Source of the DNA: Candidatus Latescibacterota bacterium
GTDB lineage: Bacteria > Latescibacterota > MWCZ01
Assembly: GCA_022706085.1 (NCBI GenBank)
Contig: JAKJDF010000003.1
Location: 266,594 to 330,593 of the forward strand
DNA length: 64,000 bases
Reading direction: 5' to 3'
The notes beneath the pieces are model-generated. The model was given only the letters and a program-made list of their open reading frames with translations. It did no database searches and was not told the origin of the DNA. A program made the position numbers and the translations under genes. This document shows, piece after piece, positions 1-8,610 of this stretch (positions are counted from its first letter, which is position 1; every line of letters begins with the position of its first letter).

Positions 1-75
1 ACTCGACCCGTACGATGTTGTTGGGTAACTTTCATTTGTCGTAATGGGAAAGCCGTTGATAATCCGTGCTTTCCC

Positions 76-116
76 GGCGCCAGTTCCTGCAACAGCGCTG
101 GCGCCTTCTTTCATTT
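76..116 (+). terminator. Probable terminator of a gene left of the window
   Basis: An 8-bp GC-rich stem (76-83 pairing with 98-105) has a 14-base loop and is followed by a pyrimidine-rich run with several T stretches. It lies just before the first gene, so it may end a transcript from outside the window or be part of the leader of the next gene. Bases 1-75 show nothing else I recognise. Confidence 0.4.
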
Positions 117-132
117 TCCCTCGGTACGCTCT

Positions 133-2094
133 ATGCTCATTACGCACGATGAACTGCACGATTACGGAGAAATCACGCCCAGGTCGGTGTTGTTTGGCGC
201 CGTGGCGTGCGCGTTGATAAGCGTCCTACTTCCCACGTCAGAGTACCTGATCGGCGCTTCCCGCATGAACCTGAGCCAACTGCCGGTAGGCGCGTTCGGT
301 TTTTTTTTCACGATTGTTCTCGTGAATATCGGGATAGGTCGCATCTTTCCGACATGGGCTTTGTCGCCGGCGGAGGTCCTCGCGGTTTTCGCGATGGCGT
401 TGATCGGGGCAGTGATGGCGACAGCCGATCTACTCGGGTGGGTGTTTGCGGTCGATGCAGTGCCGTACTACCTCGCCACTCCAGAAAACCGGTGGATGGA
501 TGATCTCTGGCCGCATCTCAGACAATGGGCAGTGGTTCAGGGGCCCAGCGAGGAACTGCGGTGGGCCTTTGTGGGAATGCCCAGCGGAGCAGCCATTCCC
601 TGGCACATCTGGGTGGTCCCTGCGTTCTGGTGGGGCACTTTCGTCGGTGCCGTCGCATTCGGGTCAATTTGCCTTGCCGCCATAATGCGCAGGCAATGGG
701 CCGAACACGAGCGCCTTGCGTTCCCACTCGCGCAAGTACCCCTCGACATCATGGGGAACCCCGGGGGGCGGTTCAACACACCGGCGATGATGAGGAAACG
801 CGCGTTCTGGATAGGGGCGAGCATTCCGCTGTTCGTGATCATGTGGAACATCGTCTACTACTTCCAGCCGCAGTTTCCCCGCCTGCCAATCATGGATGAG
901 CAAGGCATTCAACTTGGCCCGGGCTTCCCTGAAACCCTGGCGATCAAACTGAACATGTACGTCGTTGGTTTCGCGTACATGGTAAACACGAACGTTCTGT
1001 TCAGCGTCTGGGTGTGGTATCTCGTCGTGTTTCTCCAGAGCACGATTCTGCTGCGAGTCGGATACACCTTGGGCGGCGCGGACGACCTCTATTCATCGAG
1101 AGACGCACTGACGAGCTGGCAAGGTTTTGGCGGATTCATCGTCTTCGTGTTCTGGGGATTCTGGATGGCGCGCCACCATCTGCGCGATGTCTGGTACTCG
1201 GTGGTCGGCAAGGTCAAGGCGAACGATGAACACGAGCTGCTTCCGTACCGATGGGCCGTGCCAGGTTTGGTCGCAGCCGCGTTGTACATGGGAGGATACC
1301 TGATCGCCCTCGGTATGTCCCGGGGTATGGTGCTGGTCTACCTGTTCGGTGCGTTCGTCGCGTTTTACGGAACGACGCGCGTCATAGCCCAGACCGGACT
1401 GGTATACATGCAAAGTCCTCTTACGCCTACAATGTTCACGTTCTATGCATTTGGAACGCAGGGGGTAGCGTCGTCGGCGATCGTCGGGATGGTGGGCACA
1501 TATTCGCTCGTTGTGAACGGGCGTGCGCCACTTATGCCCGGGATCTTCCACGTGAGTTATCTGGGCGCGAAGATCGGACGCAGTGGCCGGCGAATGTTTG
1601 TGGCGCTTGCGATGGCGCTTACCGTCGCCTATCTGATCGGTACGATCTACATGATCTACATCAGCTACACGCACGGCGTAACAACGTTCCTCTCCTGGGC
1701 GTATCACCAGCATGGAGAGCAAGTCTACGACGCGGTAATTAAGAAGATGCAAGCGCGGATGCCCGTAGACGCGGGACGATGGTCCTTCCTTGGCATCGGT
1801 GCCCTTGTCATGGTGGTACTTACTTTCCTTCAGTATCGCGTGCCCGGTTGGCCGCTGCATCCGATTGGTTTCCCGATCGCCGCTGCCGGCAACATCAGGA
1901 TGATGTTCTTCAGCATTCTTCTGACCTGGGTGATAAAAAGCATCCTGCTCCGGGTCGGTGGGGTGGAGGCATACGAGCGAGCGCGTCCTGCGTTCCTTGG
2001 AATTATCGCCGGTTATGCACTGGGGGTGTTCATCAGCTTCTTCGTGGACTGGATCTGGTTCCCCGGCGCGGGGCACCAGATACACAACTGGTGA
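133..2094 (+). CDS. OPT-like / DUF6785-type multi-pass membrane transporter
   Basis: A 653-residue integral membrane protein with about a dozen hydrophobic segments and a short cytoplasmic N-terminus. The layout and Gly/Pro-rich loops resemble the DUF6785/DUF6784 group, which is related to oligopeptide (OPT) transporters and is frequent in Planctomycetes-like and Lentisphaerae-like genomes, often beside glycoside-degrading genes. The substrate is unknown. No clear ribosome-binding site precedes this ATG, but the protein has no better internal start. It converges on a glycosidase-like gene and shares a long terminator with it. A second OPT-like protein lies at 45922-47928. The family call is by eye. 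Confidence 0.75.
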   Translation: MLITHDELHDYGEITPRSVLFGAVACALISVLLPTSEYLIGASRMNLSQLPVGAFGFFFTIVLVNIGIGRIFPTWALSPAEVLAVFAMALIGAVMATADLLGWVFAVDAVPYYLATPENRWMDDLWPHLRQWAVVQGPSEELRWAFVGMPSGAAIPWHIWVVPAFWWGTFVGAVAFGSICLAAIMRRQWAEHERLAFPLAQVPLDIMGNPGGRFNTPAMMRKRAFWIGASIPLFVIMWNIVYYFQPQFPRLPIMDEQGIQLGPGFPETLAIKLNMYVVGFAYMVNTNVLFSVWVWYLVVFLQSTILLRVGYTLGGADDLYSSRDALTSWQGFGGFIVFVFWGFWMARHHLRDVWYSVVGKVKANDEHELLPYRWAVPGLVAAALYMGGYLIALGMSRGMVLVYLFGAFVAFYGTTRVIAQTGLVYMQSPLTPTMFTFYAFGTQGVASSAIVGMVGTYSLVVNGRAPLMPGIFHVSYLGAKIGRSGRRMFVALAMALTVAYLIGTIYMIYISYTHGVTTFLSWAYHQHGEQVYDAVIKKMQARMPVDAGRWSFLGIGALVMVVLTFLQYRVPGWPLHPIGFPIAAAGNIRMMFFSILLTWVIKSILLRVGGVEAYERARPAFLGIIAGYALGVFISFFVDWIWFPGAGHQIHNW

Positions 2095-2118
2095 GCGTCT
2101 GGGCAGGGAACGCATGGA

Positions 2119-2175
2119 AGGGATAAACAGAACCGGCGTGTGGCTCTTTGACACCACACGCCGGTTCTGTTTTGG
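2119..2175. terminator. Bidirectional rho-independent terminator
   Basis: A perfect 19-bp stem (2125-2143 with 2154-2172) and a 10-base loop sit between two convergent genes. The ends of the stem are AAA and TTT, so each strand reads a short U-run. It can end both the transporter gene at 133 and the minus-strand gene at 2194-4287. Confidence 0.85.
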
Positions 2176-2193
2176 AAAATCGAATTGACTTGC

Positions 2194-4287
2194 TCAGTCC
2201 GTCGAGAACTTGAGTACGCGGTTCTCATCCCGGAATGACAGGTAGAGCTGCCAGTTAAGCCCCAGGTTCTCAACCTTTGCGAGCACCACGTTGCGTCCTG
2301 CGCGGAGGTTCACCGCTACTTTGTTCTGATGGGGTGCAGCAGCTCGGCCGCCGGGGGGATGAATCGAAAGCACTTCAGTCCCGTTGACCCACACTTTCGC
2401 CCCGTCGTTGCTGCCGAGGCTCATCTCCATCGTCGTATCACGTGGCGCGGTTACCGTGGTTCTTGCATAGCAGACTACGTTGTCCGTGGTGCTGAAATAG
2501 TTCAGGAAATCCGTCATTCCCGTGATGTCTGCCACGGCGGGTTTCCATGATGCGGGACCGTCCGCCGTTGCAAACGGCCCACTGGACGCAGTAGCGTCTT
2601 CAGGTGGATATGTCCTCCCGAACCCCGGGGGGATCACGTCTGGCTCGTCCTGATCATATTCGAGGGGGAACGGCCCTGTGACCTCCCATTGCGCCACGTG
2701 ATGCCATGGATCGTCCACTGCAGGCGCACGCATGAGATTCTTGATCGCATACAACCCGTACGGGCTGTTGAGGTACCGCTGTTGCGCCGCCGGAACGAGC
2801 CCGCGTCGTGCTTCTGCGAACACCATCATGCTGTCGAGAACCGTTCTGCAGACTCGGTTTGCTTCCCTCCAAAGGCGCACTTCAGCGACTTCATCGCCTT
2901 CTCTGACTGCATCCACCGCCCGTTCGTTGATGCGGACTGCAGGCAAAACCAGATTCCCCGCGTCGTAGAGGTTCCCGAAACCGATTGACCACGCGGCTGC
3001 CGAGACCTTTCTGGTTTGAGCGATTGACCCAGCGACCGCGAGCCCCGAAAGCTGCTCTGTGATGCGCTGCACGCCGCGGCGGAGTTGCGCGATCTCGCGC
3101 GAATCGGTTGACAGCAGGATAAACCCGGCGAGTTCGAGGGATGGCACCCTGATCCTCACCCAGCCTGGTGTCTGTGCAGGTGAGACGGTGCAATTCACCG
3201 CGTCCGGTGTTGCAACCAGTACAGCCGTCGGGAGCGAAGCCCCCCTCGCGTTGAAAGGCACTTCGATCCAGACGTTTCTCACGACCGCTTCGTCCACCCA
3301 GCGATGATAGTGCCCGCGTGCGAGCATTGCGGAGATGACCGTCGAATTGCCGTACTGGAACGCGGTGGCATTGAGATCAGGGTCTGAGGTGGGGAGGTCG
3401 AACGTTGTTTTTCCGGCAGCCAGGTGAGAGGACACAAGACCTATTTCACGGCACGTCAGGGCTACTTCCGCCGCGAGCTCCGGTTGCAGGTGGAGTTCGT
3501 GGTGCGGGAAGAAAAGAAGGCCGCGCACCCCGCGATTGATCGCAGCAAACGCAAGAAGTCGCACCTGCTCGGGGTCCGGAATGGGCCCCGGTCCGTCTTC
3601 AATTCCCAGCCCCAGCGAAACCCCGGTGCTTGCCCACATGAAGTTCTGCACCCATGTCCAGAGTGGGTCTCCTACGAACTCTCGCTGCTCGTCAAAGAAC
3701 CGCATGTATGAGCGCAGGGAATCATTCGGAATTGGATAGGAATACTGGCACCGAATGTCCACAAATTGCGTGAATGTGGTCTTGGCCTCCGGCGTCGCCT
3801 TGGCGATGTAGTCTGCTGCGGTTGGCACCGAAGGTGCCTCCTGTCGCAGGATTGATACTGTCTGCTGGATGCCCTCGAGGTGTCGCATCGTGATATCGTC
3901 ACCCACGTACCAGAGCAGAAGATTCGGTTCACTCGCAAGTTTCGAAATCGCTCGGACAGCTTCTGGCGCCCATGGGACGACACCTGCGCCGCCGTACGAA
4001 AGATATGGCACTACCTGAATGCCCAGCCTGTTGCACTGGCGCATGAAAGGCCGGAACTGGTCCACCGCCTCCGGAGTTGAGGGGCCGCCCCGGTAACTTA
4101 CGTTCATTCCGAGACGCGCGATATCCTCGGGTGTTGTGATCGAAAAGTTCCAGCTTCCCAGGGGAAAGAACGGCTTTCCGTCCACCATCAGCACGCCATC
4201 TCGGATCACGCCCGCCGAGGCGACGCCGAACGCGGAACACATGGCAAAAGACAGCGCTGCGATTGCCTTTGATACCGAACTCGTCAT
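2194..4287 (-). CDS. Secreted glycosidase-like TIM-barrel protein
   Basis: The start is set by an AAGGAGAG site four bases before the ATG at 4287, giving 697 residues. A signal peptide (about 1-25) is followed by a segment typical of glycoside-hydrolase-like proteins that begin with the phrase DGKPFFPLGSW. A TIM-barrel-like region (about 30-280) comes next. The last 150 residues resemble a jelly-roll ligand-binding domain (motif GSNDGAKVWVNG). It is probably extracytoplasmic and acts on, or binds, carbohydrate. I cannot identify catalytic acids with certainty, so activity and substrate are open. It is co-directional with the barrel-protein gene upstream, 99 bases away. Confidence 0.7.
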   Translation of the reverse strand: MTSSVSKAIAALSFAMCSAFGVASAGVIRDGVLMVDGKPFFPLGSWNFSITTPEDIARLGMNVSYRGGPSTPEAVDQFRPFMRQCNRLGIQVVPYLSYGGAGVVPWAPEAVRAISKLASEPNLLLWYVGDDITMRHLEGIQQTVSILRQEAPSVPTAADYIAKATPEAKTTFTQFVDIRCQYSYPIPNDSLRSYMRFFDEQREFVGDPLWTWVQNFMWASTGVSLGLGIEDGPGPIPDPEQVRLLAFAAINRGVRGLLFFPHHELHLQPELAAEVALTCREIGLVSSHLAAGKTTFDLPTSDPDLNATAFQYGNSTVISAMLARGHYHRWVDEAVVRNVWIEVPFNARGASLPTAVLVATPDAVNCTVSPAQTPGWVRIRVPSLELAGFILLSTDSREIAQLRRGVQRITEQLSGLAVAGSIAQTRKVSAAAWSIGFGNLYDAGNLVLPAVRINERAVDAVREGDEVAEVRLWREANRVCRTVLDSMMVFAEARRGLVPAAQQRYLNSPYGLYAIKNLMRAPAVDDPWHHVAQWEVTGPFPLEYDQDEPDVIPPGFGRTYPPEDATASSGPFATADGPASWKPAVADITGMTDFLNYFSTTDNVVCYARTTVTAPRDTTMEMSLGSNDGAKVWVNGTEVLSIHPPGGRAAAPHQNKVAVNLRAGRNVVLAKVENLGLNWQLYLSFRDENRVLKFSTD

Positions 4288-4386
4288 TTGACTCTCCTTG
4301 ATTGCCATAGGAAGAAATCTGAGGGTCAACTGAAATGTCGCGAGGGAGGTCCAAACGCCCCAAGGGTGGGGTTGAACCCGGGACGA

Positions 4387-5946
4387 TCAAAGCACCATAC
4401 GTGCGGACATTTCGTGCAGGCTTCCGAATCGGAAACCGGTCAACCCGCCAGGTGCAGGATCACGTGCGCCGTTGCGACGCCAATCCATGGAAAGTGGAAA
4501 CAAATGGCGGACAGAATATGTGAGGTAAAACTGGCTGGTTACGCGGCGGGTGAAACCCAAGGCGCAATACCCAAAACGCGCGACGTTCAGGTCCCACGTG
4601 GTCGCGCGCGAGGACAAATCGAACCCGGTTGTCCGGGGAATCGCGGAAAAATCGGCGTGCGCGGAAACGCGAACATACCCGATACTTCCTTCGAAACTCC
4701 ACGGTTGGCTGCCGGGAGAATGCCGAACGGTGGCAAGTATTGAAATGCCCTCAAATGATCCCTGGACGGTCGCGAAGGCCCCCTGGCTGATAGGCAGTAC
4801 CGTGTCGCCTACGGCGTCGATGGTAAGCACAGGCGTCTGGCCGAACGCTCCATTTTCCACGGAGCCTCCTTGCCAGCTGAACAGGCACTCGATCTCCGTT
4901 GACACCGCGGGATTAAACGACGTGCGCAACGAGAAATGCCTGTTCTTGAAAGACAACGTGTCAAGACCCCACACCCGTGGTTCGAGTTTGTACGTGTACC
5001 CGTGTCCGTCCGGGAACTCGGACGGGTTTCGGATCCACATCACCGCGTCACCGGAGGTCTCGCTTCGGCCCCACCTCAGACCGAACGATAGATCTGGCCG
5101 GACCCTTCCATCCCAGGCAAGGGTGGCGCCCATTCCGCTCCATGTTCCATTCAGGTCACCGTTTTTTACGCCGTTCAACAGGTGTCGGGAATAGAGGGTG
5201 TCTACAAGCGTGTTTCTGTGTTCCGTGACGGCATCCAAACTGGCGTCATGCGCGGACAGCATGACCCCGAAGGTACCGAAAGGCGTTTTCCAGCGCGCGT
5301 CGCCAACGAATATCAGGTTGTTGCCGAGTGCGTCATACGAGATTGTTCGTCCAATCGCTGTTTCGAGGTGATTGTAAAGAAAATTGTTGATCTGGACGTT
5401 GGACGAGCGCGGGAAGCGCACAAATTGGAAGTCGTCCGTGAGACTGAAAGAGTGTCGCTTCGCGGTACCACCAATAGACCAGGAACCCCGTTCCCACGCA
5501 TGTGAGAGCGCCATCGCTCCGATTTTCGGTGAGGGAGACACGCGGTAGAAACGGTCCGAACTGACCCACCGGAGGGATTGTCCAGCGCCGAGAGCCCAGA
5601 CGCCGGTTACCCCGTAGTCCCAACCCATGGTGGCGCCCTCCCCGAGACCCGCGGCGTACGATTCCCCGGTGACCCCGTTGACGTAATCGGGAGATACAGA
5701 ACGCCCGAGTACAGTCGAGAGCGACACGACGAACCGATGCCTCCCCAGGAGGCTGGTGGGTTCCTCGGGCACCCACAGCTCGCTTGGAGGACTCGTCCGG
5801 ACGCCGCAAAACCCGTCCACGAGCAAGTCCAGGGGACCAAGGCCGGCCGGAGCTTTTGAGACACCAAACAACACCGGAACAAGTAATGAAAGTATTCGGC
5901 GCATGCGTTCGAACCGGTTAACCAGCTGACTGTTCTCAGGATTCAA
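4387..5946 (-). CDS. Probable outer-membrane beta-barrel protein, function unknown
   Basis: A 519-residue protein with a hydrophobic N-terminal export segment (near residues 16-35) and then many alternating polar/aromatic stretches separated by Gly/Asn/Asp turns, the look of an outer-membrane beta-barrel. I recognise no family. The start used is a TTG with a GAGG site about six bases upstream. An in-frame ATG at 5904 would give 505 residues and a tidier signal peptide but has no ribosome-binding site. It lies just upstream of the secreted glycosidase-like gene on the same strand, so the two may be expressed together. Confidence 0.55.
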   Translation of the reverse strand: MNPENSQLVNRFERMRRILSLLVPVLFGVSKAPAGLGPLDLLVDGFCGVRTSPPSELWVPEEPTSLLGRHRFVVSLSTVLGRSVSPDYVNGVTGESYAAGLGEGATMGWDYGVTGVWALGAGQSLRWVSSDRFYRVSPSPKIGAMALSHAWERGSWSIGGTAKRHSFSLTDDFQFVRFPRSSNVQINNFLYNHLETAIGRTISYDALGNNLIFVGDARWKTPFGTFGVMLSAHDASLDAVTEHRNTLVDTLYSRHLLNGVKNGDLNGTWSGMGATLAWDGRVRPDLSFGLRWGRSETSGDAVMWIRNPSEFPDGHGYTYKLEPRVWGLDTLSFKNRHFSLRTSFNPAVSTEIECLFSWQGGSVENGAFGQTPVLTIDAVGDTVLPISQGAFATVQGSFEGISILATVRHSPGSQPWSFEGSIGYVRVSAHADFSAIPRTTGFDLSSRATTWDLNVARFGYCALGFTRRVTSQFYLTYSVRHLFPLSMDWRRNGARDPAPGGLTGFRFGSLHEMSARMVL

Positions 5947-5993
5947 AATGTACCTCGTTGGGTTTCTGTGTGCATTCCGCCGCCATGCACCCG

Positions 5994-6022
5994 TTGACTC
6001 GAGCCAGGGGCGAACGTAAATC
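5994..6022 (+). promoter_or_regulatory. Possible sigma-70 promoter for the sulfatase-like gene
   Basis: TTGACT at 5994-5999 is followed, after 17 bases, by the weak -10 hexamer TAAATC at 6017-6022. It sits about 65 bases before the start codon in the divergent intergenic region 5947-6085. The -35 is good; the -10 is poor. Confidence 0.35.
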
Positions 6023-6085
6023 GTACACGCGGAAATCGCTCGAAGTGACCGGGTTGAAAGTGCGCAAAAGGCGAAAGGAGCGGCT

Positions 6086-7378
6086 ATGAACGTTCTTCTT
6101 GTAGCGATCGATACTCTTCGAGCCGACCATCTTGGTTGCTACGGCTGGAAGAGGCTTACCAGTCCCCACCTCGATGCGTTTGCTGCCGGGGGCACGGTTT
6201 TCCTTGACATGGTATCGCCCCACATTCCGACGCACCCGGGTTATACGACAATGTTTTCAGGCCACGACGCCATGTCACATCAGGTTATTTCCCATGGCGG
6301 CAACGTGGAGCCTGCGACGGATGTGAAGATGATTGCCGAGATACTTGGCGAGCAGGGGTATTTCACCGGTGCCGCAGACAATCTGGGGCGCTGGTTCGTA
6401 CGGGGATTCCAGGATTACCGCAGGTACTCGTGGGTATCCAACGGAACCGAGCCGCAACGAAAAGCGGAGGCGGTGAACGAAGTAGCGCTTCCGCTCCTTC
6501 AGGATGCTGCGAACCAGGACAAACCCTTTTTCCTTTTCCTCCATTACTGGGACCCGCATACGCCCTATCTGCCTCCCCCTCCATTTTCGCGCATGTTTTT
6601 TGAGGGCGACGAGAAGGACCCGGCAGACCGGTCCATGGACGAGGTATTTGCGTTTGCCCCCTTTGAGAAATACTTCCGTGCGTGGTTGCCGGGCGTAACA
6701 AACCGGGAGTTTGTCGCCGCGCAATACGACGCAGAGATCGCGTACAACGATGCAGTGCTTGCTCATGTGTTTTGCCGGTTGCGTGAGCTGAATCTCGAGG
6801 GGGAGACACTTGTCATCGTAACGTCCGACCATGGCGAGACGATGGACGAACATGGGTGTTTCTTCGACCATCACGGGCTGTATGATGCGAATGTCTGCGT
6901 TCCGCTCATTCTTCGATGTCCCGGCAAGGTTCCCGCGGGCCAACGCTTGCGGGGGCAGGTGGCCACGTTTGATATAGCTCCCACGATACTGGATTACCTT
7001 GGACTGGCGGATTTGATTGCTGAACACGCAATGATCGGGACCAGTGTGCGACCTCTGGCAGAGAGGGGATCCCAGAAGGGGAACTACGATGCGCTTTACC
7101 TGGCCGAGTGCTCATGGATGCGGAAACACGGGATCAGGACAAACGACTGGAAATACATAGAGGCTCTGGAACCCGACTTCCATGGGCTTCCGCCGGTAGA
7201 GCTCTACGACTTGAACGAGAAACCTGCGAAAGAAACCACGAACATGGTGGATGCACGGCCAGACGTGGTTGCTGATCTGAAAGGAGTTCTTGAGGACTGG
7301 ATCACGCGCCGCCCGGCTCAGACGGGAAGGCCAAATCCGATTATGGAACAGGGGATCACCATGAGGGCGGTCGGATAG
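6086..7378 (+). CDS. Sulfatase-fold (alkaline phosphatase superfamily) hydrolase lacking the CxPxR motif
   Basis: A 430-residue cytoplasmic protein (no signal peptide) with the sulfatase/phosphodiesterase fold. The first metal motif is AIDTLRADHLG (Asp9), and the second is TSDHGETMDEHG (Asp248-His249). Where sulfatases have Cys/Ser-x-Pro-x-Arg, this protein has Thr49-His-Pro-Gly-Tyr. No formylglycine can form there, and Thr49 is the likely nucleophile, as in phosphatase or phosphodiesterase relatives. I therefore do not call it a sulfatase. An AAGGAG site fixes the start. The substrate is unknown. Its true-sulfatase cousin is at 11272-12720. Confidence 0.8.
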   Translation: MNVLLVAIDTLRADHLGCYGWKRLTSPHLDAFAAGGTVFLDMVSPHIPTHPGYTTMFSGHDAMSHQVISHGGNVEPATDVKMIAEILGEQGYFTGAADNLGRWFVRGFQDYRRYSWVSNGTEPQRKAEAVNEVALPLLQDAANQDKPFFLFLHYWDPHTPYLPPPPFSRMFFEGDEKDPADRSMDEVFAFAPFEKYFRAWLPGVTNREFVAAQYDAEIAYNDAVLAHVFCRLRELNLEGETLVIVTSDHGETMDEHGCFFDHHGLYDANVCVPLILRCPGKVPAGQRLRGQVATFDIAPTILDYLGLADLIAEHAMIGTSVRPLAERGSQKGNYDALYLAECSWMRKHGIRTNDWKYIEALEPDFHGLPPVELYDLNEKPAKETTNMVDARPDVVADLKGVLEDWITRRPAQTGRPNPIMEQGITMRAVG

Positions 7379-7386
7379 GTGTAGAG

Positions 7387-7464
7387 GGGCAAGGCCGGAA
7401 GCGGTTGCGTGGAGATGCGAGGCACAAGCATCGTTCCGCTCCCGGCTCGCCCGTTTCTTTCCCC
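7387..7464 (+). terminator. Possible terminator between convergent genes
   Basis: Complementary segments GGGC..GCCGG..AGCGG and CCGCT..CCGGC..GCCC can form a long imperfect stem with internal loops, followed by TTTCTTT. It lies in the 91-base gap between the sulfatase-like gene and the convergent B12 lipoprotein gene. Confidence 0.4.
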
Positions 7465-7469
7465 AATCA

Positions 7470-8576
7470 TCAATCCTTGACAAAAACGATCGCATCCGGC
7501 GGAAGCGCCGTGGCAATCGGACCTCGTCGTTTCTCTCCCGTGATGGCGTTGTACACGAAAAGCCCCGGGACACTCATCGAGCGATCGCTTACCAGCAAAA
7601 CACTGTCCATTCCAACGGCTATGGCTGCCGGGGTCGCCGGTTCGGCGAGGCTATCCGCCGTGACACCGCTTGTCAGGCTGACACGATACACGGTTGCCGT
7701 GGGCCAGGTTTTCTGAACCAGCACCCATGCGGAGTTGTTCTGATCGCACACCTCGAGTGCGGTCGGTCTCCCCCCGAGGGAAGCGCCGTCCAGGAGGCGG
7801 GTCGGCGTACCCGCCGGAAGAGGTATCCTGTCAATTCCAGTCGTGCTCACGTCGTCATACGGGCCGCCAGCCACGAAAAGCGTGCCGTTGTGTACGGCCA
7901 TCGCTACAGGGTTTTTCACCGTCAGTGTGAACACATTTGTTACCGCATTGGTACGTGTATCGATGGCGGCGACTTTCCCGAAGCCAGTTGGAGGCCACAG
8001 CCAGGGGTTTGAGGCTGTATCAAGCAGCTGGAGCAGAACGTAAAGCGTTCCGTTTTCGAGGACTCCCGCCGCCATCTCGGGCCGGCCGTCTGCGGGGTCC
8101 GCGTACGGAGCAAGATTGATCGTCCCGAGGCTGTCGCCCGTCTGCGGATTGATGATGAGGACGTTGCTTGTATTGAGGCGCAGAACATACGCCTTTTTTG
8201 CATCCGCAACAATTATATCCTGGGGGTTTGAACCGTTCCCGGTGCTGTAATTTGCCCTCGGTGCCGTTGGCACGGCCGGGTCTACGACAGTGATCGCATC
8301 CTTGCCGAAACGTTCCAGCACATAAACCAGTCCGCCATACGACCGGAGTGCAACATCGGTATGCACGCTGGCAAGCGGGAGGACGTCGATAGATGTTGAA
8401 TCAGGCCGAAAAACACCGACCGCGGCGGACATGTAATCGGTCATGAAAACGAACGCGCTCCCGTACCCGGCGCTGTGTGACCGGGACGGGTTATTCGTTC
8501 CGCACGACACGAACACGAAGAAAATCGAAACGATCGCGGACGTGTGCACGAGTCTGCGTACGACTTTTGTGTGCAT
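7470..8576 (-). CDS. YncE/BtuG-like beta-propeller surface lipoprotein, B12 operon
   Basis: A 368-residue lipoprotein. The signal peptide ends in a lipobox with Cys25 (FVFVSC), and the mature part is made of repeated YncE-like propeller blades (DUF5074-like) with the recurrent pattern of hydrophobic strand, Asp/Asn-Gly turn, strand. An excellent AAAGGAGG site precedes the chosen ATG at 8576. It is 34 bases downstream of the TonB receptor gene and under the same cobalamin riboswitch. In Bacteroides, BtuG is a propeller lipoprotein that caps BtuB and captures cobalamin very tightly. By context and fold this is a likely functional counterpart. Direct B12 binding is inferred. Confidence 0.75.
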   Translation of the reverse strand: MHTKVVRRLVHTSAIVSIFFVFVSCGTNNPSRSHSAGYGSAFVFMTDYMSAAVGVFRPDSTSIDVLPLASVHTDVALRSYGGLVYVLERFGKDAITVVDPAVPTAPRANYSTGNGSNPQDIIVADAKKAYVLRLNTSNVLIINPQTGDSLGTINLAPYADPADGRPEMAAGVLENGTLYVLLQLLDTASNPWLWPPTGFGKVAAIDTRTNAVTNVFTLTVKNPVAMAVHNGTLFVAGGPYDDVSTTGIDRIPLPAGTPTRLLDGASLGGRPTALEVCDQNNSAWVLVQKTWPTATVYRVSLTSGVTADSLAEPATPAAIAVGMDSVLLVSDRSMSVPGLFVYNAITGEKRRGPIATALPPDAIVFVKD

Positions 8577-8610
8577 GGGACCTCCTTTGGGTAACAAACG
8601 GAACGCCTTA

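Noticed and set aside
1093-2157. A 354-codon open frame antisense to the first transporter gene
   Set aside because: It is low in complexity of hydrophobic pattern, rich in His/Arg typical of antisense frames in GC-rich genes, has no ribosome-binding site, and the sense gene has a clear family.
4330-4400. A tRNA-like stretch with a GGTTCAACC T-loop-like motif on the minus strand
   Set aside because: No cloverleaf forms: the stem around the motif is only three pairs, and no anticodon arm or acceptor stem can be built.
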